A stretch of 64,000 nucleotides of DNA from Ceratobasidium sp. AG-K (lineage: Eukaryota; Basidiomycota; Agaricomycetes; Cantharellales; Ceratobasidiaceae): positions 3,968,001 through 4,032,000 of the forward strand of contig JAWNGF010000004.1 of NCBI GenBank assembly GCA_037039685.1. Reading direction: 5' to 3'. This document shows positions 11,090 to 23,511 of the stretch, piece by piece. Each line of letters starts with the position of its first letter. The stretch's first letter is position 1. The position numbers were made by a program, and so were the translations under genes. The notes under the pieces are model-generated. The model had not been told where the DNA came from. It was given only the letters and a program-made list of their open reading frames with translations, and made no database searches.

Positions 11090-11768
11090 GCGCGCGGCCC
11101 GCCTGGTCGCCTTGTACCGTTCCCGTTGTAATTTACCATCATGACTATGCATTCTGTTCCACGTTTATTACTCAAATGTAAGCCACGTGTCGGTGACAGC
11201 CCAGGCGCAAATGGAGCATAGATGGACCCGAACCCCATGGGCCACGGCTGTTGCTAAATTCCAGGCCCAGAAAGGCAAATTTCGATTTCTCATTTCATTA
11301 GGAGAGTAGTCATGTAGGCACGCGTGGTTGTCATTGAAAATTCACCCGAGATTTTTGCTGAACTTTTCCAGTTAATCTTCGCAATGATTCCTAAGACCCC
11401 CGAGGCACCTACGGAAGTTTGGCCAAACATGCGCGCTTGGTGATTTTTCAGAGTTTCTTTGGCCAAAGGTGGGTCCCGCTCACGGAATATTCCAAAGGGA
11501 CCCTGGTTGCTAGATCGTATTACCGTGCGCATATGATCATATCTTTGGCTTGGCATTTGAGATCGGTAACAACGGTTGATCAAGAGGCAACCCCTCGTCA
11601 ATAACTTGTTGACCTGACTGGCTTGGCACAGTCGCTTCATGCCACTTCCGGCCCGTTTCGGTATCCTCGCGCCGACACGATCAACAACAAGCATAGGAAA
11701 TCATGCGGAGGTGCGTCAATTCCCTGTTTCATCCCATCCGCATGGGAGTTGCGTGAGAGCTAATCGTC
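11090..11768. other. Intergenic region upstream of the pectate lyase
   Basis: A minus-strand ORF at 11290-11694 has no recognisable features and is probably chance. No gene supported. Confidence 0.4.
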
Positions 11769-11775
11769 TATAAAA
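11769..11775 (+). promoter_or_regulatory. TATA box of the pectate lyase gene
   Basis: TATAAAA about 130 nt before the ATG at 11900, followed by a pyrimidine-rich leader. Typical of a strongly inducible secreted-enzyme promoter. Confidence 0.6.
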
Positions 11776-11899
11776 CGCTGCGCACCATGCGCACCGTTCT
11801 TCAAACCGCGATTTCTTTCTGTCTTGTCTTGTCCGCTTCAGAACTCATTTCTTAGCCCACTCTCATTCTATACAACACACTCTCTTACTCATTATCAAC

Positions 11900-12838
11900 A
11901 TGGTTTCCTTCACCTTTGCTACACTCACCGCTGCTGTCGCGCTCTTCGCACAGACCGCTATTGCTGCCCCTTCGCCCAACGTCGACACCAACGGTGTCTA
12001 CGTCAAGCGTGCGGCTAGCTGCGACTTCCCAAAACCTTCCAAGACCACTACCTTGAGCGCCCCCAAGGTTGTCTCTGGCACATTTGACGGTAAGTTGATC
12101 GCATATATCCGCGTTAACTGCACCTGATCGCTGACCATGCTTCACAAGGCGGCCTTGTCCGCTTCGAGCGTGGCAAGGGTGCTTGCTCTGGCCAGAAGGA
12201 GGGCGGTGACAAGGATGCTGTCTTCCTGCTTGAGAACGGCGCCACTATCAAGTAAGCTCGTTCATATCCTTTGCCTCATGAGGTTGCTAATTGCTTATCC
12301 CCACAGGAACGTCGTCATCGGTGCTAACCAGGCCGAAGGTATCCACTGCAAGGGCTCTTGCAACGTCTACAACGTCTGGTTCGAGGACGTTTGCGAGGAC
12401 GCAATCACCCTCAAGCAGACCTCGGGTACTTCCAACATTGTCGGTGGTGGAGCCAAGAACGCAAGCGATAAGGTCATTCAGCACAACGGCGGCGGAAACG
12501 TCATCATCGACTCGTACTGTGTCCAGGACTTTGGCAAGCTCTACCGCGGCTGCGGTAACTGCAAGACCCAGTACAAGCGCTCTGTCACCATCAGCAATGT
12601 GATCGCCAAGAACGGCAAGCTCCTCGCTGGTATCAACTCCAACTACGGCGACGTTGCTACCATTAAGACCAGCACCAACTCGCTGAGCAGTGTCAAGTCT
12701 GTCTGCGACACCTTCCAGGGCAACAACAGCGGAAAGGAGCCTAGCAAGCTCACTTCTAACAAGGCCAATGCCAAGTGAGTCTATTTACCTTCGCTGTGGG
12801 GCTCGTGCTAACTACTCATTATTAGCTGCAAGTTCTAA
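11900..12838 (+). CDS. Secreted pectate lyase, polysaccharide lyase family 3
   Basis: Four exons (11900-12089, 12149-12251, 12307-12774, 12826-12838) give 257 aa. A signal peptide (MVSFTFATLTAAVALFAQTA) is followed by a short propeptide ending in a Kex2-type KR at residues 36-37. The mature part has the PL3 beta-helix pattern: NVVIGANQAEGIHC, NVWFEDVCEDAITLK, GGGAKNASDKVIQHNGGG, and paired cysteines up to a C-terminal CKF. PL3 enzymes cut de-esterified pectin by calcium-dependent beta-elimination outside the cell, which fits a plant-attacking or litter-decaying fungus. The last intron splits the coding sequence only four codons before the stop. Strong codon bias suggests high expression. Confidence 0.93.
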
Positions 12839-13106
12839 CTTAGCGCTGTCTTGTATATCGACCCTACTGGATGTTGGGTCGTCTTTGGGCGAAGAAACCC
12901 AGGGCTGGTTCTCCGCCCTCCCTTTGTCGCTGGCCGCTCCGTTCCTTCCAAGTTTGTACTCATCTACGATGATTCTGGTACTTTCAATATAACCATGTTG
13001 TTGTTTTATGATTCCGGCTTTGATCCTAAGTAGCGCGCATACATGTGCATACTTGACAACTAAAACAACCTCTCAATTCAACTAAAAATTAATGCTCTCT
13101 ACGTGT

Positions 13107-13944
13107 TTACTTTTGCACGTTGGCCCTGATCAAGGACAGACTTTTAGCAGCTAGTGCTTGGTTGGAGTGTAACCCAACTTGAACGCGACTTACGGGAATC
13201 GACCAATAACATTACCGGGAGGAGCGTACTCGCAGACGTGATACTGGGTTACTGCACAGATTGCCATGATGAGCACGCTAATATACTCGTACTGTATCTG
13301 AACCAACTTACCGCCAAACTTGGCTGGGAAGATTGAACCGGGAGGACATGCCTTGACTGCGCAACCTAGCTGGGTACTGCTCTTCCAGACAACCTAGCGG
13401 CATGTTCAGTAACCCGTGCGAGTGAAACCTAGTAGCTTGCTTACTTGGGTAAAATGACTAGGCTTGGGATTGCGGGGGTCATAGTCCTCTATTGGTCCCC
13501 AGTATATCAGACGCGCATGCTCCCCGATCTATGAGCAGACTTACTGATCTCATCCGTCCATCCCTTGATCGCGTCTCTAGGGCCGTAGCCTCCGGTACCA
13601 GCAGCCAAGTTCTCGCCAGTACTTCCATGCTTGAATACACATCCGTTTGCCCAGTTTTGGGCCTTGACTGCAAGCTGCGAGGACCACACAAGTGGGCGGG
13701 CGCCATGTTGAGCTCGGAACGAGTTGTGAGCATCAAGATACTCGTTGGCAAATGTTGCGATGGCTGAATCAATAAACTCGGGAGTGTAATCGGAGCCTGT
13801 AGACGAGGTAGAGAAGAATTTGAGTTGTTGGCCATTGTCGACATAGTCATACCGGGCTTCAGAGGTGATGTCGCTTTGAGGAGCAGCTAGAGCGCTGCTC
13901 ACGAATAGCAATGCACCTGCTGCGAGATAAGAGAGTCTAATCAT
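13107..13944 (-). CDS. Secreted CAP/PR-1-like protein
   Basis: Five exons on the minus strand (13944-13545, 13488-13445, 13393-13312, 13251-13194, 13125-13107) give 200 aa. A signal peptide (MIRLSYLAAGALLFVSSALAA) precedes about 50 less conserved residues and then a CAP domain. Seen are YLDAHNSFRAQHGARPLVW, the CAP1 motif SHFTQVVW (split by an intron between Gln and Val) and the CAP2 motif CEYAPPGNVIG. Fungal CAP proteins are secreted sterol or lipid binders with roles in host interaction or self-protection. The last exon codes only the final six residues; without it the protein would stop a few codons earlier, so the 3' end deserves transcript support. Confidence 0.88.
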
Positions 13945-14015
13945 TATGGTAAGATATGGTAGTAGCTCTGAGGAAGGTATGGGTTGCTGGTTATTGTTGG
14001 ACCGGTGTACTGATC

Positions 14016-14021
14016 TTTATA
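14016..14021 (-). promoter_or_regulatory. TATA box of the CAP gene
   Basis: TATAAA read on the minus strand, about 75 nt before the CAP start codon at 13944. Confidence 0.5.
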
Positions 14022-14718
14022 GCCCGCCTCGTCGGATATAGCGGCCACAGTGCGCGCTCCGCTGCGGAGCTGTTCATCCGCCAGAGGCAATGCGTCGAGG
14101 CGCTCACCATTGAATGCGTTGGAGTAGCCCGCCTAGCTTGGGCAACTGAGTGGCCAAGTCAATAGCAGGCGCTTATTTTGTTGACGGGATCGGCATCCCA
14201 TTTCCACCATGGCAGGGCAACCTTCTGATCAATGTGTGCTCCCATAAGTTCTGTCGCATTGATGACATATGCATATACAACAGGTGGGCACCGTGACTGA
14301 AGCATAAGATTGTTCTCACAGGAACTAGCAAACCGCAGCGCCTTTCGCTTCCTCGTGGCGGGCTCGGATTTACGCGTCTGTTTATGTCCCCCCATCAATA
14401 CACCGTCATCTCTTCCAACACTCCGAGTTTATTATAACTTGATCGGGATTACCCTCAACAGTATCTGTTTTGGGATGAGGTATTGCATGTGTCATTAAAT
14501 GGTACGTGAATACGACAGCATCTGACCTATTCCATATATTCAATCTCAGTCGGAGGGAGAAATCCTATTATCGCAGGTAGAGAGCTAAAGGGCAGTGGTG
14601 CTTGATCAAACCTTTGCCAAGTGTCTTTACGCGTACTTTCGTTCTAAATCAACCCCTCCTCACTTTATCTTGGCACATCATCCGCAGCTAGGCTGCTAAT
14701 TTGATCAATCATCTTTAG

Positions 14719-15212
14719 TCGCAATTGTGTTATATACGATCTCGGGACTTGAGTTCACCGTCCGCTATACTCTCGATTGTCCCGCTCGTCCGCAAGCCGA
14801 AAGTCGCCGGCACAAGTATACCGGCTGGAATGACGCCTCGCGGGGAACAATGTGGATGCAAGTTGGGCTCGCATTCGCCACGCTTTTCGTTATCACCAGA
14901 AGCGTGTATCGGACAGTCGAGTTATCTGAAGGGTGGTAAGTTGGCGCCCATTCGGTGAATTTGTGTGTATTGAGTGTTGACTGTAGGAACGGAGCAATCA
15001 TCTCGACGGAAAAGTGGTTCAATTGGTTTGACGCCATGCCGATTGTGGTAGCTATGTTTGTGAGTCGCGGGGCATGGATGTGGGGTCTTCAGCTCTGACT
15101 TGACTAGACTTTCAACTTGGTTCATCCTGGGTATTTCTTGCACGATGTTGGGACCATGGTACCTCTTAATGCGCGATCATCCAAGGAAAACATTGAACTT
15201 CGTGCGGCTTAG
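14719..15212 (+). pseudogene. 5'-truncated RTA1-like gene copy (last three exons only)
   Basis: Three exons, 14719-14935, 14987-15059 and 15108-15212, are 217, 73 and 105 nt, exactly the lengths of the last three exons of the intact RTA1-like gene at 33270-34591, with introns at the same codon phases. The frame is open (LYTISGLEFTVRYTLD, STEKWFNWFDAMPIVVAMF, HPGYFL). A splice acceptor, CTTTAG, sits directly before the first exon, but none of the five upstream exons is found in the preceding kilobase. Without them four or more transmembrane helices and the start are missing. Introns are retained, so this is a DNA-level partial duplication, not a retrocopy. Confidence 0.75.
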
Positions 15213-16129
15213 CTACAGGGTAGGTTTTTGGTTTCATTGATATTCTCGTTCTCGTTGTATCACTGTTGGGTGCACGTTATGATAACGACGGAAAGGGTTG
15301 ACTGTATTTTTACCCGAATGTCATGCAGTGTCTGTTTCATAGTATCGGTATCTCGGGCTAAAACCAGCGCCGCGTCGGTGTCCATGCGAGGCATTAACGT
15401 CCACCACGCGGGCGGCGCCCAGCAGTTTGAGGGCCTTGATAAGACCGAAATCGAGAACTTTGCGGAGAAATGATTTTACTATGTTGACAAAGGCAAGCCA
15501 GATTGTGGAATACAAGGTTGCCGAAGACATTTCCCACACCTCTGTTGACAAACAAACACGAGTCAATCTTGAAGCCATCCGTTGAGCCGGGATTTGCAGT
15601 GAGCCGGCCTCTCGGGAACCGTTCCGTTGGTCGGTTGTGATGGGTCCACAAATGGCAATTATTCCCCGGTGATGTGTCACAAACAAGCGTCAACGTCAAG
15701 TACTCTCTTAAGGTTTCCTCGACCTCGTTCATCACTTGCAGACGTCATTTCGCATTTCTCAACGCACATCATTTTCAAAACACAGGGCAACATATTTACA
15801 GCAGCTCCCAAAATATCAATGACCCCGCTCAACCACCGTTCGCCGTTCAACATGCTCGAAGGCCATTTTCTGGACTGCTACGATCGGTGACTTGAAGCAC
15901 CAAGTATCGCGGGTTGCTCGTGTATTCAAATTGTACGTGTTTTCCTCCTCTATTCAGGCTTCAATATAAGGAGCCACGATTGTCTGCAGGCGGCAGCTCT
16001 GACAACCGCGATGGTACCTGAGGCAGGGGCCTGGCAGCAGCAACGTCGGGGAGTAGGACCAACTCAAGTTGTCAGTCGTTAAATTATTACTTGCGAGAGT
16101 GGCTGACGCGATGCCAGAAATATGAAAAC
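15213..16129. other. No gene recognised
   Basis: Several overlapping short ORFs on both strands share no family signature. Probably non-coding or decayed. Confidence 0.35.
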
Positions 16130-17108
16130 ATGTCTTTCCCTCCAAGTCTTGAATCGGCAGAAACAGCGACCGTGCCTTGGGCGGAGCCCGTCTAACTGAA
16201 GGAGGAAACTATTGATTTAGGGCTATGGGAGGTATCCGGCCCACTCACACCGGCCCAGGTACAAACGGTGAGTCTCTGAACGCGACCACAACCTGCTAAC
16301 CCGTTTGTAGCCCACTAACCACCTCGCTCCCTTCACTGTCATCTTTCCACAACCTGCGGCAACATCATCCAGTCATTCTCGGCCGGCCTCACTTTCGCCT
16401 CGTAAGAACATCACGGAAATTTGTGGAAGCCCCCTTGCCTCTTCTCAATCCTCGGTTAGGCCCATTAGGCCAAACAGGAAGATGAGGGCTAGTCCGGACT
16501 CTCCAACCTGTAAGTCGTTGTTCCGGAAGGTCTCTCCAGACAAGGCCTCTGTTAAACCAGGGTAACATCGTGCTTGGAACAAGGCGAACAACCCCCGAAA
16601 GATGCCTGTGGCAGAGGGAGAAACATTGGCAACGACTTTGGTGCGGTCGGGCATTGTTGGCGCCCCTTTCGAGACCTCGTCGAAGTCCACTCGGAGAGCT
16701 GCCCAGCCTCGGAACCTTTTGGCTCCGGATGCGCTTCCCGCCCTGGTCTGGAATTCCTTGCTCACGCGGAGCTCCCTTCTGGCGGCGACTACGACCCAGG
16801 ACCCTTGGGTACAATTCACGACAGAACCGGCTCATCCCACTTCAATCGTCTGTAGTCCACAAACTGCGTTTTGCCACTTTCAAACACCCCGGGCTCGCGC
16901 TCTAATAGAGGATACCCAGATTTCTACACTGCCCATGTGGAACATGGGTTCACACGAGTTGAGCGAGACTGTTCCCCTCTCAGCTCGAACCTCCGTGGAT
17001 ATCTCTACCGCGACGTCGATGACAAGTATGTGGGGTCTTGGAGTGGCGGATACAAAACTTGAACACCTCGTTTACTATGCTTCGGAATGGTCATTTTTAC
17101 GTTTATGA
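16130..17108 (+). CDS. Uncertain multi-exon candidate, unrecognised
   Basis: An ATG at 16130 opens a short Ser/Thr-rich peptide. Splice-like sites (GTGAGT near 16269, TTTGTAG near 16310, GTAAC near 16562, GAAAG before 16602) could join it to a 168-codon open frame at 16602-17108. The predicted protein is basic, Ser/Thr/Pro-rich and disordered, with no domain. Two of the three frames stay open for long parts of the region, so the correct model cannot be chosen by eye. The antisense frame at 16445-16819 is also open. It may be a real hypothetical gene or G+C-rich noise. Confidence 0.2.
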
Positions 17109-17612
17109 TGGTTCGAGGCTGACTGTGATGTTTATGTTCTTAGTTGGGATAAAATACTATAATGCAGAACGTATTTGCGCGGTCCTTCGCTTGGATGGTG
17201 AAAGGAGAATTTGTAACTAGCTACGAGCCGAACAGTTCGTGTTTTGATCCCGGTTATTAGTCCAGCGACCTCCATATAGGGTTGGGGCAATGTTGGGGCA
17301 TTGCGATTCAAAAGGAGCACTGTGCAAGATCAGAACTTCCGTACTTTCGTACGCCACTCAACACTCGTCACTTGGGTTGGAAGCCAGCGCCCTTACGCGA
17401 GTAACAAGGTGTCATGATCACATATATGCGATAAAATAGCTAAATTAATGGCGGTAAACAAATCTGCCCTGTACTGTAGTTCTTTCTAGGCCACCGGTCC
17501 GCGATGCCATCAGATCGCCTGATCATCGACCGCGGACCGAATTGATGCATGCACCTTGAGCCAGTTTTCTTTCAGATCCACCATCTCTAATTCTCGAGCC
17601 CAAGCAGGCATC
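17109..17612. other. 5' region of the NLR-like gene
   Basis: No ORF supported. The sequence just before 17613 is in frame with the gene back to an ATG at 17556, which is an alternative start. Confidence 0.4.
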
Positions 17613-20600
17613 ATGTCCGGTGGTGGATCGCTTTCGCGCCTAAGTGATCGCATAAAGCGTCGGCTTCACATTGGCTCAGACCCAAGCTCGGCTTCCTTGC
17701 CCAGCATTACAGGCCCTTCACCCCAAGTTATACCCAACCCAAACGCGTCGACGCCCAGCAATTCAAGTTCTCATGTTCTTGCAGTCGCACAATCTTCAGC
17801 TGGGACTCTACCGGCAGCCCCCACCCCGTCTTATCCACCTCCCGTGACCACAGGTGGGGTTGAAAATCAGACAGCTTCAAGCGCTACGGCTGCAATCTCC
17901 AATGCGGGTGCTAGCTCCGGCGGGAAGATCGGGAGCAGTTCAAAGCACCCGGCCTGGCAGGGACTTCAAACTATGTTTGCGGCTCTGCAGACCAGTACCG
18001 ATGCATTCGGTCCACTCAGGTCGGTGGTCGACGAACTTAATCGTTGCGCTGATCTCTACGAGGTGTGTGTTCAACGTCCAGACCCTCGATTAATTATAAG
18101 TTCCAAGTTTTGCGTTCGAATAGCGGGTAGCTGAAGCGCGCGACGAATACAATGAGCTCCGGACCTCAATCGACTCATTACTTAGCGACTTGGGACAGTA
18201 TTTTAGCGGCACGACGACTCCAGTAATGACTGCGAGTATCAATAATCTGTGCAAGTGAGAGAATCGAGGAAGTCGTACTGGATAAAGGAACTGATTCAAG
18301 TGTATAGTGCCATCGAGAAAGAGCTGGAGCTTGTGAAGAAAAAACAGGGGAGAAGTCGGATCAGGCAACTCGTGGAAGCATCGCAAGACGTTGAGCAAGT
18401 ACTTGTGTCTTATCAGCGAATTCGTACTCATCTCGATCGCCTTACGGTGAGCTGCCTCGCTAGTGATATTTTGGAACCACGATTCATGAGACGGTAGCTC
18501 AACGTGAACATAAATAGGTGGAAGGTCATAGATGAATACGCAACAGTGAGTGGCTTCTGTGAGCCCTAGATCCCTATATGTGGCGTCGGGATTCAGCCGG
18601 TTCAATAAAAGCCGGCCCAAACACGGGGTTTACCTCTATTTTACGGAGATCTGGGATCTACAGTGCAGTTACGCCATTCTATTTTGAGATCCTAACTCGT
18701 TTATAGGAGACGCGGTTGAAGCAGCTCTCACCGACACTCTCGGCCGTCTACAACTCAGCGGAATCGGAAGACATTGGTCGGGGTCCGTGTATGAAGGGCA
18801 CTCGCGAACAGGAACTGGAAAGGCTCCGAACATGGACACGCAACTCAACGGCAGGGAACATTTATTGGATGAACGGTATGGCCGGAACTGGTAAAACTAC
18901 AATCGCATATAGTCTCTGTGCCGACATGGACAAGTCAAAGGAACTTGCTGCTAGCTTCTTTTGCTCGCGACAGATCCCGGAGTGTAGAAGCGTCAAACTC
19001 ATTATACCAGCGATCGCATATCAGCTTTCTTGCTTCTCCCGGCCCTTCCGCTACGCTCTATCACAAGTACTCGAGGCAGATCCTGGAGTGAACACTCGGG
19101 TGCTAAGAACCCAGTTCGAGAAGCTGCTTGTTGAACCTTTACTCGCCGTAAGGACAGCCCTACCATCCGATCTTGTGGTGGTGATCGATGCGTTGGACGA
19201 GTGCGAGCATGAGAATAGTATTGCTCAAGTACTGAGCGTACTACTAGATAACTCTGATCTTCCCGTTCGATTTCTACTCTCCAGCCGACCCGAACCAGAG
19301 ATCTATCGCCGAATGATGGCCCGAGTTGGCGACGACCTGAACTTACGTTTGGTGTTGCATGACTTGGACAAGGAGCAGGTGGAGCGTGATATTCGACTAT
19401 TTCTTGGCCATGAGCTCGATGGGATCTTATCTCCCGCACATGTTGCTTCTCTTGCCGATCGGTCCGGGGTACTATTTATCTATGCTGCTACAGCCGCTCG
19501 GTACATCAAAGCCGGTGAAAAGTTTGGAGAGCAGGAAGAACGACTAGGGGTGATACTAGAATCCTATGCTACTTCCCCAAATACCACTACCCGAGCTATC
19601 GATACCCTGTACTCAGCTATACTAAAGGGATTGTTCGAGAGTCAGGAACTCAGCCAGGTCACTATAGGAAGAATAAAGAAATTGCTGGATACTGTGGTCT
19701 GTTTACAAGAACCAATGACGCTCGATACGCTAGCAAGCATGCTGCAGCTGAAAAATCAGGAGCAGGTTGAGGGTCTACTGCGGCCACTCAGCTCGGTACT
19801 GAACATCTCTGAAGCAACCAGACGCGTTACCATTCTACACGCGTCTTTCCCTGACTTTCTCCTCGATTGGAATCGATCTACAACAGCGCACTACTGTGAT
19901 GCGAAATCGAACCATAGTAGGCTAGCCGAGGCATGTTTCCGCCTGATCGCAACCAACGTTCCTCAGTTCAATATATGCGCTCTGAGTTCATCTTCCCTCC
20001 GTGACGCGGAAGTAATAGATATGGCTAAACGAGTGGATCAGGCTGTACCCTTGTCATTGTTTTATGCATGCCGGTTTTGGGTTTCTCACATGGAGCTTAG
20101 CAATGGTGATCTCGACACGAGCAGGATGTTATATGACTTTCTATCGCTGTATCTGCTATTTTGGATGGAGGTCCTGAACGTGAAAAACAGTATGCGCCTA
20201 GGGCCAAACATCATCCAAAGGGCGGAAAACTGGAGCAATGTAAGCTCCGATACTGTTTCCTAAACCGTTGGCTAACGGTATCGTAGGACCACAAGCTCCC
20301 GACGGAGGTGACGGAACTTGCTCACAGTGCGTGGCGTTTTGTGACCATGTTTGCTGGAAATGCCGTGTCGCAGAGCACTCCACATATCTACGTTTCCATG
20401 CTGCCATTCCTATCAGAGTCTAGTCTGATCGCAAAGCATTACTGGACACGGATGCATTCAGCAGCCACGATGCATGGGACTGCGCTGACACGACGCCAGC
20501 CCGCACTACTAGCTACATGGGCCTTTGACGGAACCCTACTATCGGCGTGTTTTTCCCCCGATGGGTTGCTTATCGCAATGGGCCTCTCGTCCGCTATCTA

Positions 20601-22625
20601 TGTGATAGATGCGACCACAGGTCAAATGATAATAGGGCCACTCTCTCACGACAAAATCGTAATGGCTGTTGCGTTCTCGCGTGACGGTACGCTCATCGCT
20701 TCTGGCTCGGATGACAAAACCGTTCGGGTCTGGCGCGCTCAAAATGGACAATTGACTATTGCGCCACTTAGGGGTCACAGTAAATCAGTTACATCAGTTT
20801 GCTTTTCACCCGACGGCACTCGTATTGTGTCTGGCTCCAATGATCAGACCATATCCATCTGGGATGTAGAGAGCGGACATATAGTCGTCGGTCCACTTGA
20901 AGGATATGGCACTGGGATAAACTCAGTATGTTTCTCTCATAACGGTTCTTATATCGTAGCAGGCTCCGAAGACAAAACATTACGAGTCTGGAATGCACAG
21001 AGCGGCGAGATAACGATTGGTCCACTTAAAGGACATACAGGCCCTGTTAAGTCTGTTTGCTTCTCGCCTGACGGTATGCACATTGTTTCTGGAGCTGGCG
21101 ACAACACTTTATGTATCTGGAGCACTCAAAGTGGGGAGATGGACATTGGCCCGCTGGAAGGACATTCAGACTCGGTCAACTCAGTCGGCTTCTCGCAAGA
21201 CGGCAAGTACATTGTTTCTGGGTCCCACGACCGCACCGTTCGAATTTGGAACGTGGAGAATACAACAAGTTCTCCTATAGTGCTAGAGGGACATACATCC
21301 TACGTGCGTTCAGTCGCTTTCTCGTTTGATGGGACACGCATAGTCTCAACCGGATATGACCGAACCGTCCGAATATGGGATGTCCGAAATCAAGAAACAG
21401 TTGACAGGCCACTTGACGGGCACTCCGACAACGTTACATCGGTCGTATTTTCGCCAAGCGGGCAGCGTCTTCTCTCTGGGTCTCGCGATGGAACAGTTCG
21501 GATGTGGGATTCCCAAACTGGCCTAACGTTGGGTGATGCCCTTGAGGGGCATACTGATGAAGTCAGTTCTGTCTGCTTCTCTCCCGATGGTGTGCATGCC
21601 GCCTCTTGCTCCAGTGATGGGACCATCATAATTTGGAATATAGGAAGTGGACGAAGCGTAATGGGTCCACTCAGCGTCGCTCCTTTATTTGTCTATTCGG
21701 CGTGTTTCTCACCCGACGGCTCCTGTCTCGTGTCTGGCTCTCTTGAAGAATCCGTGAAACTATGGGACGTGAAAACCGGCGAGATGATTGGGGAACCGCT
21801 CCAAGGGCATACCAGTTGCGTCCTCGCAGTTTGCTTCTCGCCAGACGGGAAATACATCGCCTCTGGCTCGCTCGATAACACATTGCGTGTCTGGGACGCG
21901 CAGAGTCATCACTGCATCATTGGACCTCTGGAGGAACACACTGGACCCACCTCTTCGGTTTCCTGGTCGCCCGATGGTTCCCGTATTGTCTCCGGCTCCT
22001 GGGATTGTACCCTGCGAGTATGGGATGCAGTGAGCGGGAAGCTAGATGTCGGACCCCTTGTCGGACATACGGCAAGCATAAATTCTGTTCGCTTCTCGCC
22101 CAACGGCTTGTTTATCGCCTCCTGCTCTAGCGGCAAGGCAATCCGCTTGTGGGATGCACAAACTGGTCAGTTGATTGGCCGCACGCTAGTTGGGCACGCC
22201 CCAGCAGTGTCTTCTATCGATATCTCCCCGGATAATGCCCGTATCGTTTCTGGGTCTAGCGATCTTACAATCCGCACGTGGGACATTCGCGATATTGTGG
22301 GGATGCAGGGAACAAAGGGTATTTGTGATCGGCCTGTCTTTTAATACACTTACTAATTGGCACATCATTAGATTCGCAGCCGGAAATCCGAGAGATAGAC
22401 GTGCATCCTTCTTTTTATCAATCCTGGGAGCTCAATGAAGACGGCTGGCTAGTAGATTCCCAGTCCCAACTATTGATATGGGTGCCACTTGACCTTCATA
22501 CCGCATTACTCAGACCATGCAACCCTTTTCTCATCTCAACTAAAGGATCTTTTCAGCTCCGCCTTGACCGCACGCAACTTGGAGAGTCTTGGGTCAAGTA
22601 TTTTGAACCGAACGCCCGAAAATAG
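17613..22625 (+). CDS. NLR-like NACHT-WD40 protein (14 WD repeats)
   Basis: Seven exons (17613-18062, 18124-18254, 18308-18446, 18498-18545, 18707-20239, 20287-22318, 22372-22625) give 1528 aa. The N-terminus is basic then Ser/Pro-rich, followed by a helical region of unknown type. The NACHT module shows a P-loop (GMAGTGKTTIAYS), Walker B (LVVVIDALDECE) and a sensor-like SSRPEPEI. A helical linker leads to fourteen consecutive WD40 repeats of about 43 residues, enough for two seven-bladed propellers. A C-terminal tail of about 85 residues follows in the last exon. Fungal NACHT-WD40 proteins of the HET-D/E type act in non-self recognition and regulated cell death; a role here is inferred. The gene is intact in every exon. 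Confidence 0.9.
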
Positions 22626-23511
22626 CGAATGATCCGCGCTGTCTTTGCAGTGCCATACTTGCATTGTGTCTGGATCAGGGCGACATGAGATGCACTGCAG
22701 TTCACTGGGTATCCGAGCAGTAGATTCATTTTGCCCCGCGATAGCCTGCGTTTGTGTTTAGATTCGTTTTTTTTTACAGAAATAAAGACAGTCCGTATGC
22801 GCCCCATGATAGGCTGCCCCATCACCATCCGTTCCCTGGACTATTTCCGGCTGAGGTTTGATCTGTCGAAGCTATGAGAGATATGGATTGAGTGTCATGA
22901 ATTCAATCGGGAGGCATAAGTGTGTGTGCTACCCCTCAAATCGTGCCCGTTCGTACCCGTTCGTCCTTGCTCCAAGTACTACCGCGTAGGATGTCAGTGC
23001 CAACCCCATATACCGATTGCAACGTTGTTGGGTGCCATCCTCCCTCAGGCCAACGGATCGATCGAACAAGCAACCGGAATGTGCGCATATATAGACCGAA
23101 GGCTTCTGAACCGCAGCGAAATGATGTGTTCGACTAAATGAGAATGAATGTATTCTGTTGCAGCTAACATAGTACAACGCGTACTCAGACTCTTCGCCAG
23201 GCAAGCGCACAAAGCAAACCCGAAATCGAGATAATATAAACCAAAAAAATTTTAGGATAAGAAACATCACCAACGAAAGGGTATCGCCCAACTCTACGGG
23301 TTAAACAAAAAAGAAACACTAAAAAAGCCAGGACCTGAGCATTCTCCCCACTCCCACATCACGACCTTCACAAGAAAATGTATATCTGTGTAATATGTGG
23401 ATTGACAGCCAGAGCCAATTAGACCGCAAGCGGTGCAATTGAGGAGAATCAAGATGGCGCAGCCGTAAGAAAACATTGATCAGTCATTCAGTGGGACTCG
23501 TCGACCAGCCC
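22626..23511. other. Convergent 3' intergenic region
   Basis: Lies between the ends of the NLR-like gene and the minus-strand DUF1996 gene. A+T-richer, no supported ORF. Confidence 0.4.

Noticed and set aside
11290..11694. Minus-strand ORF of 134 codons upstream of the pectate lyase
   Set aside because: Lies in the expected promoter region, with no recognisable feature.
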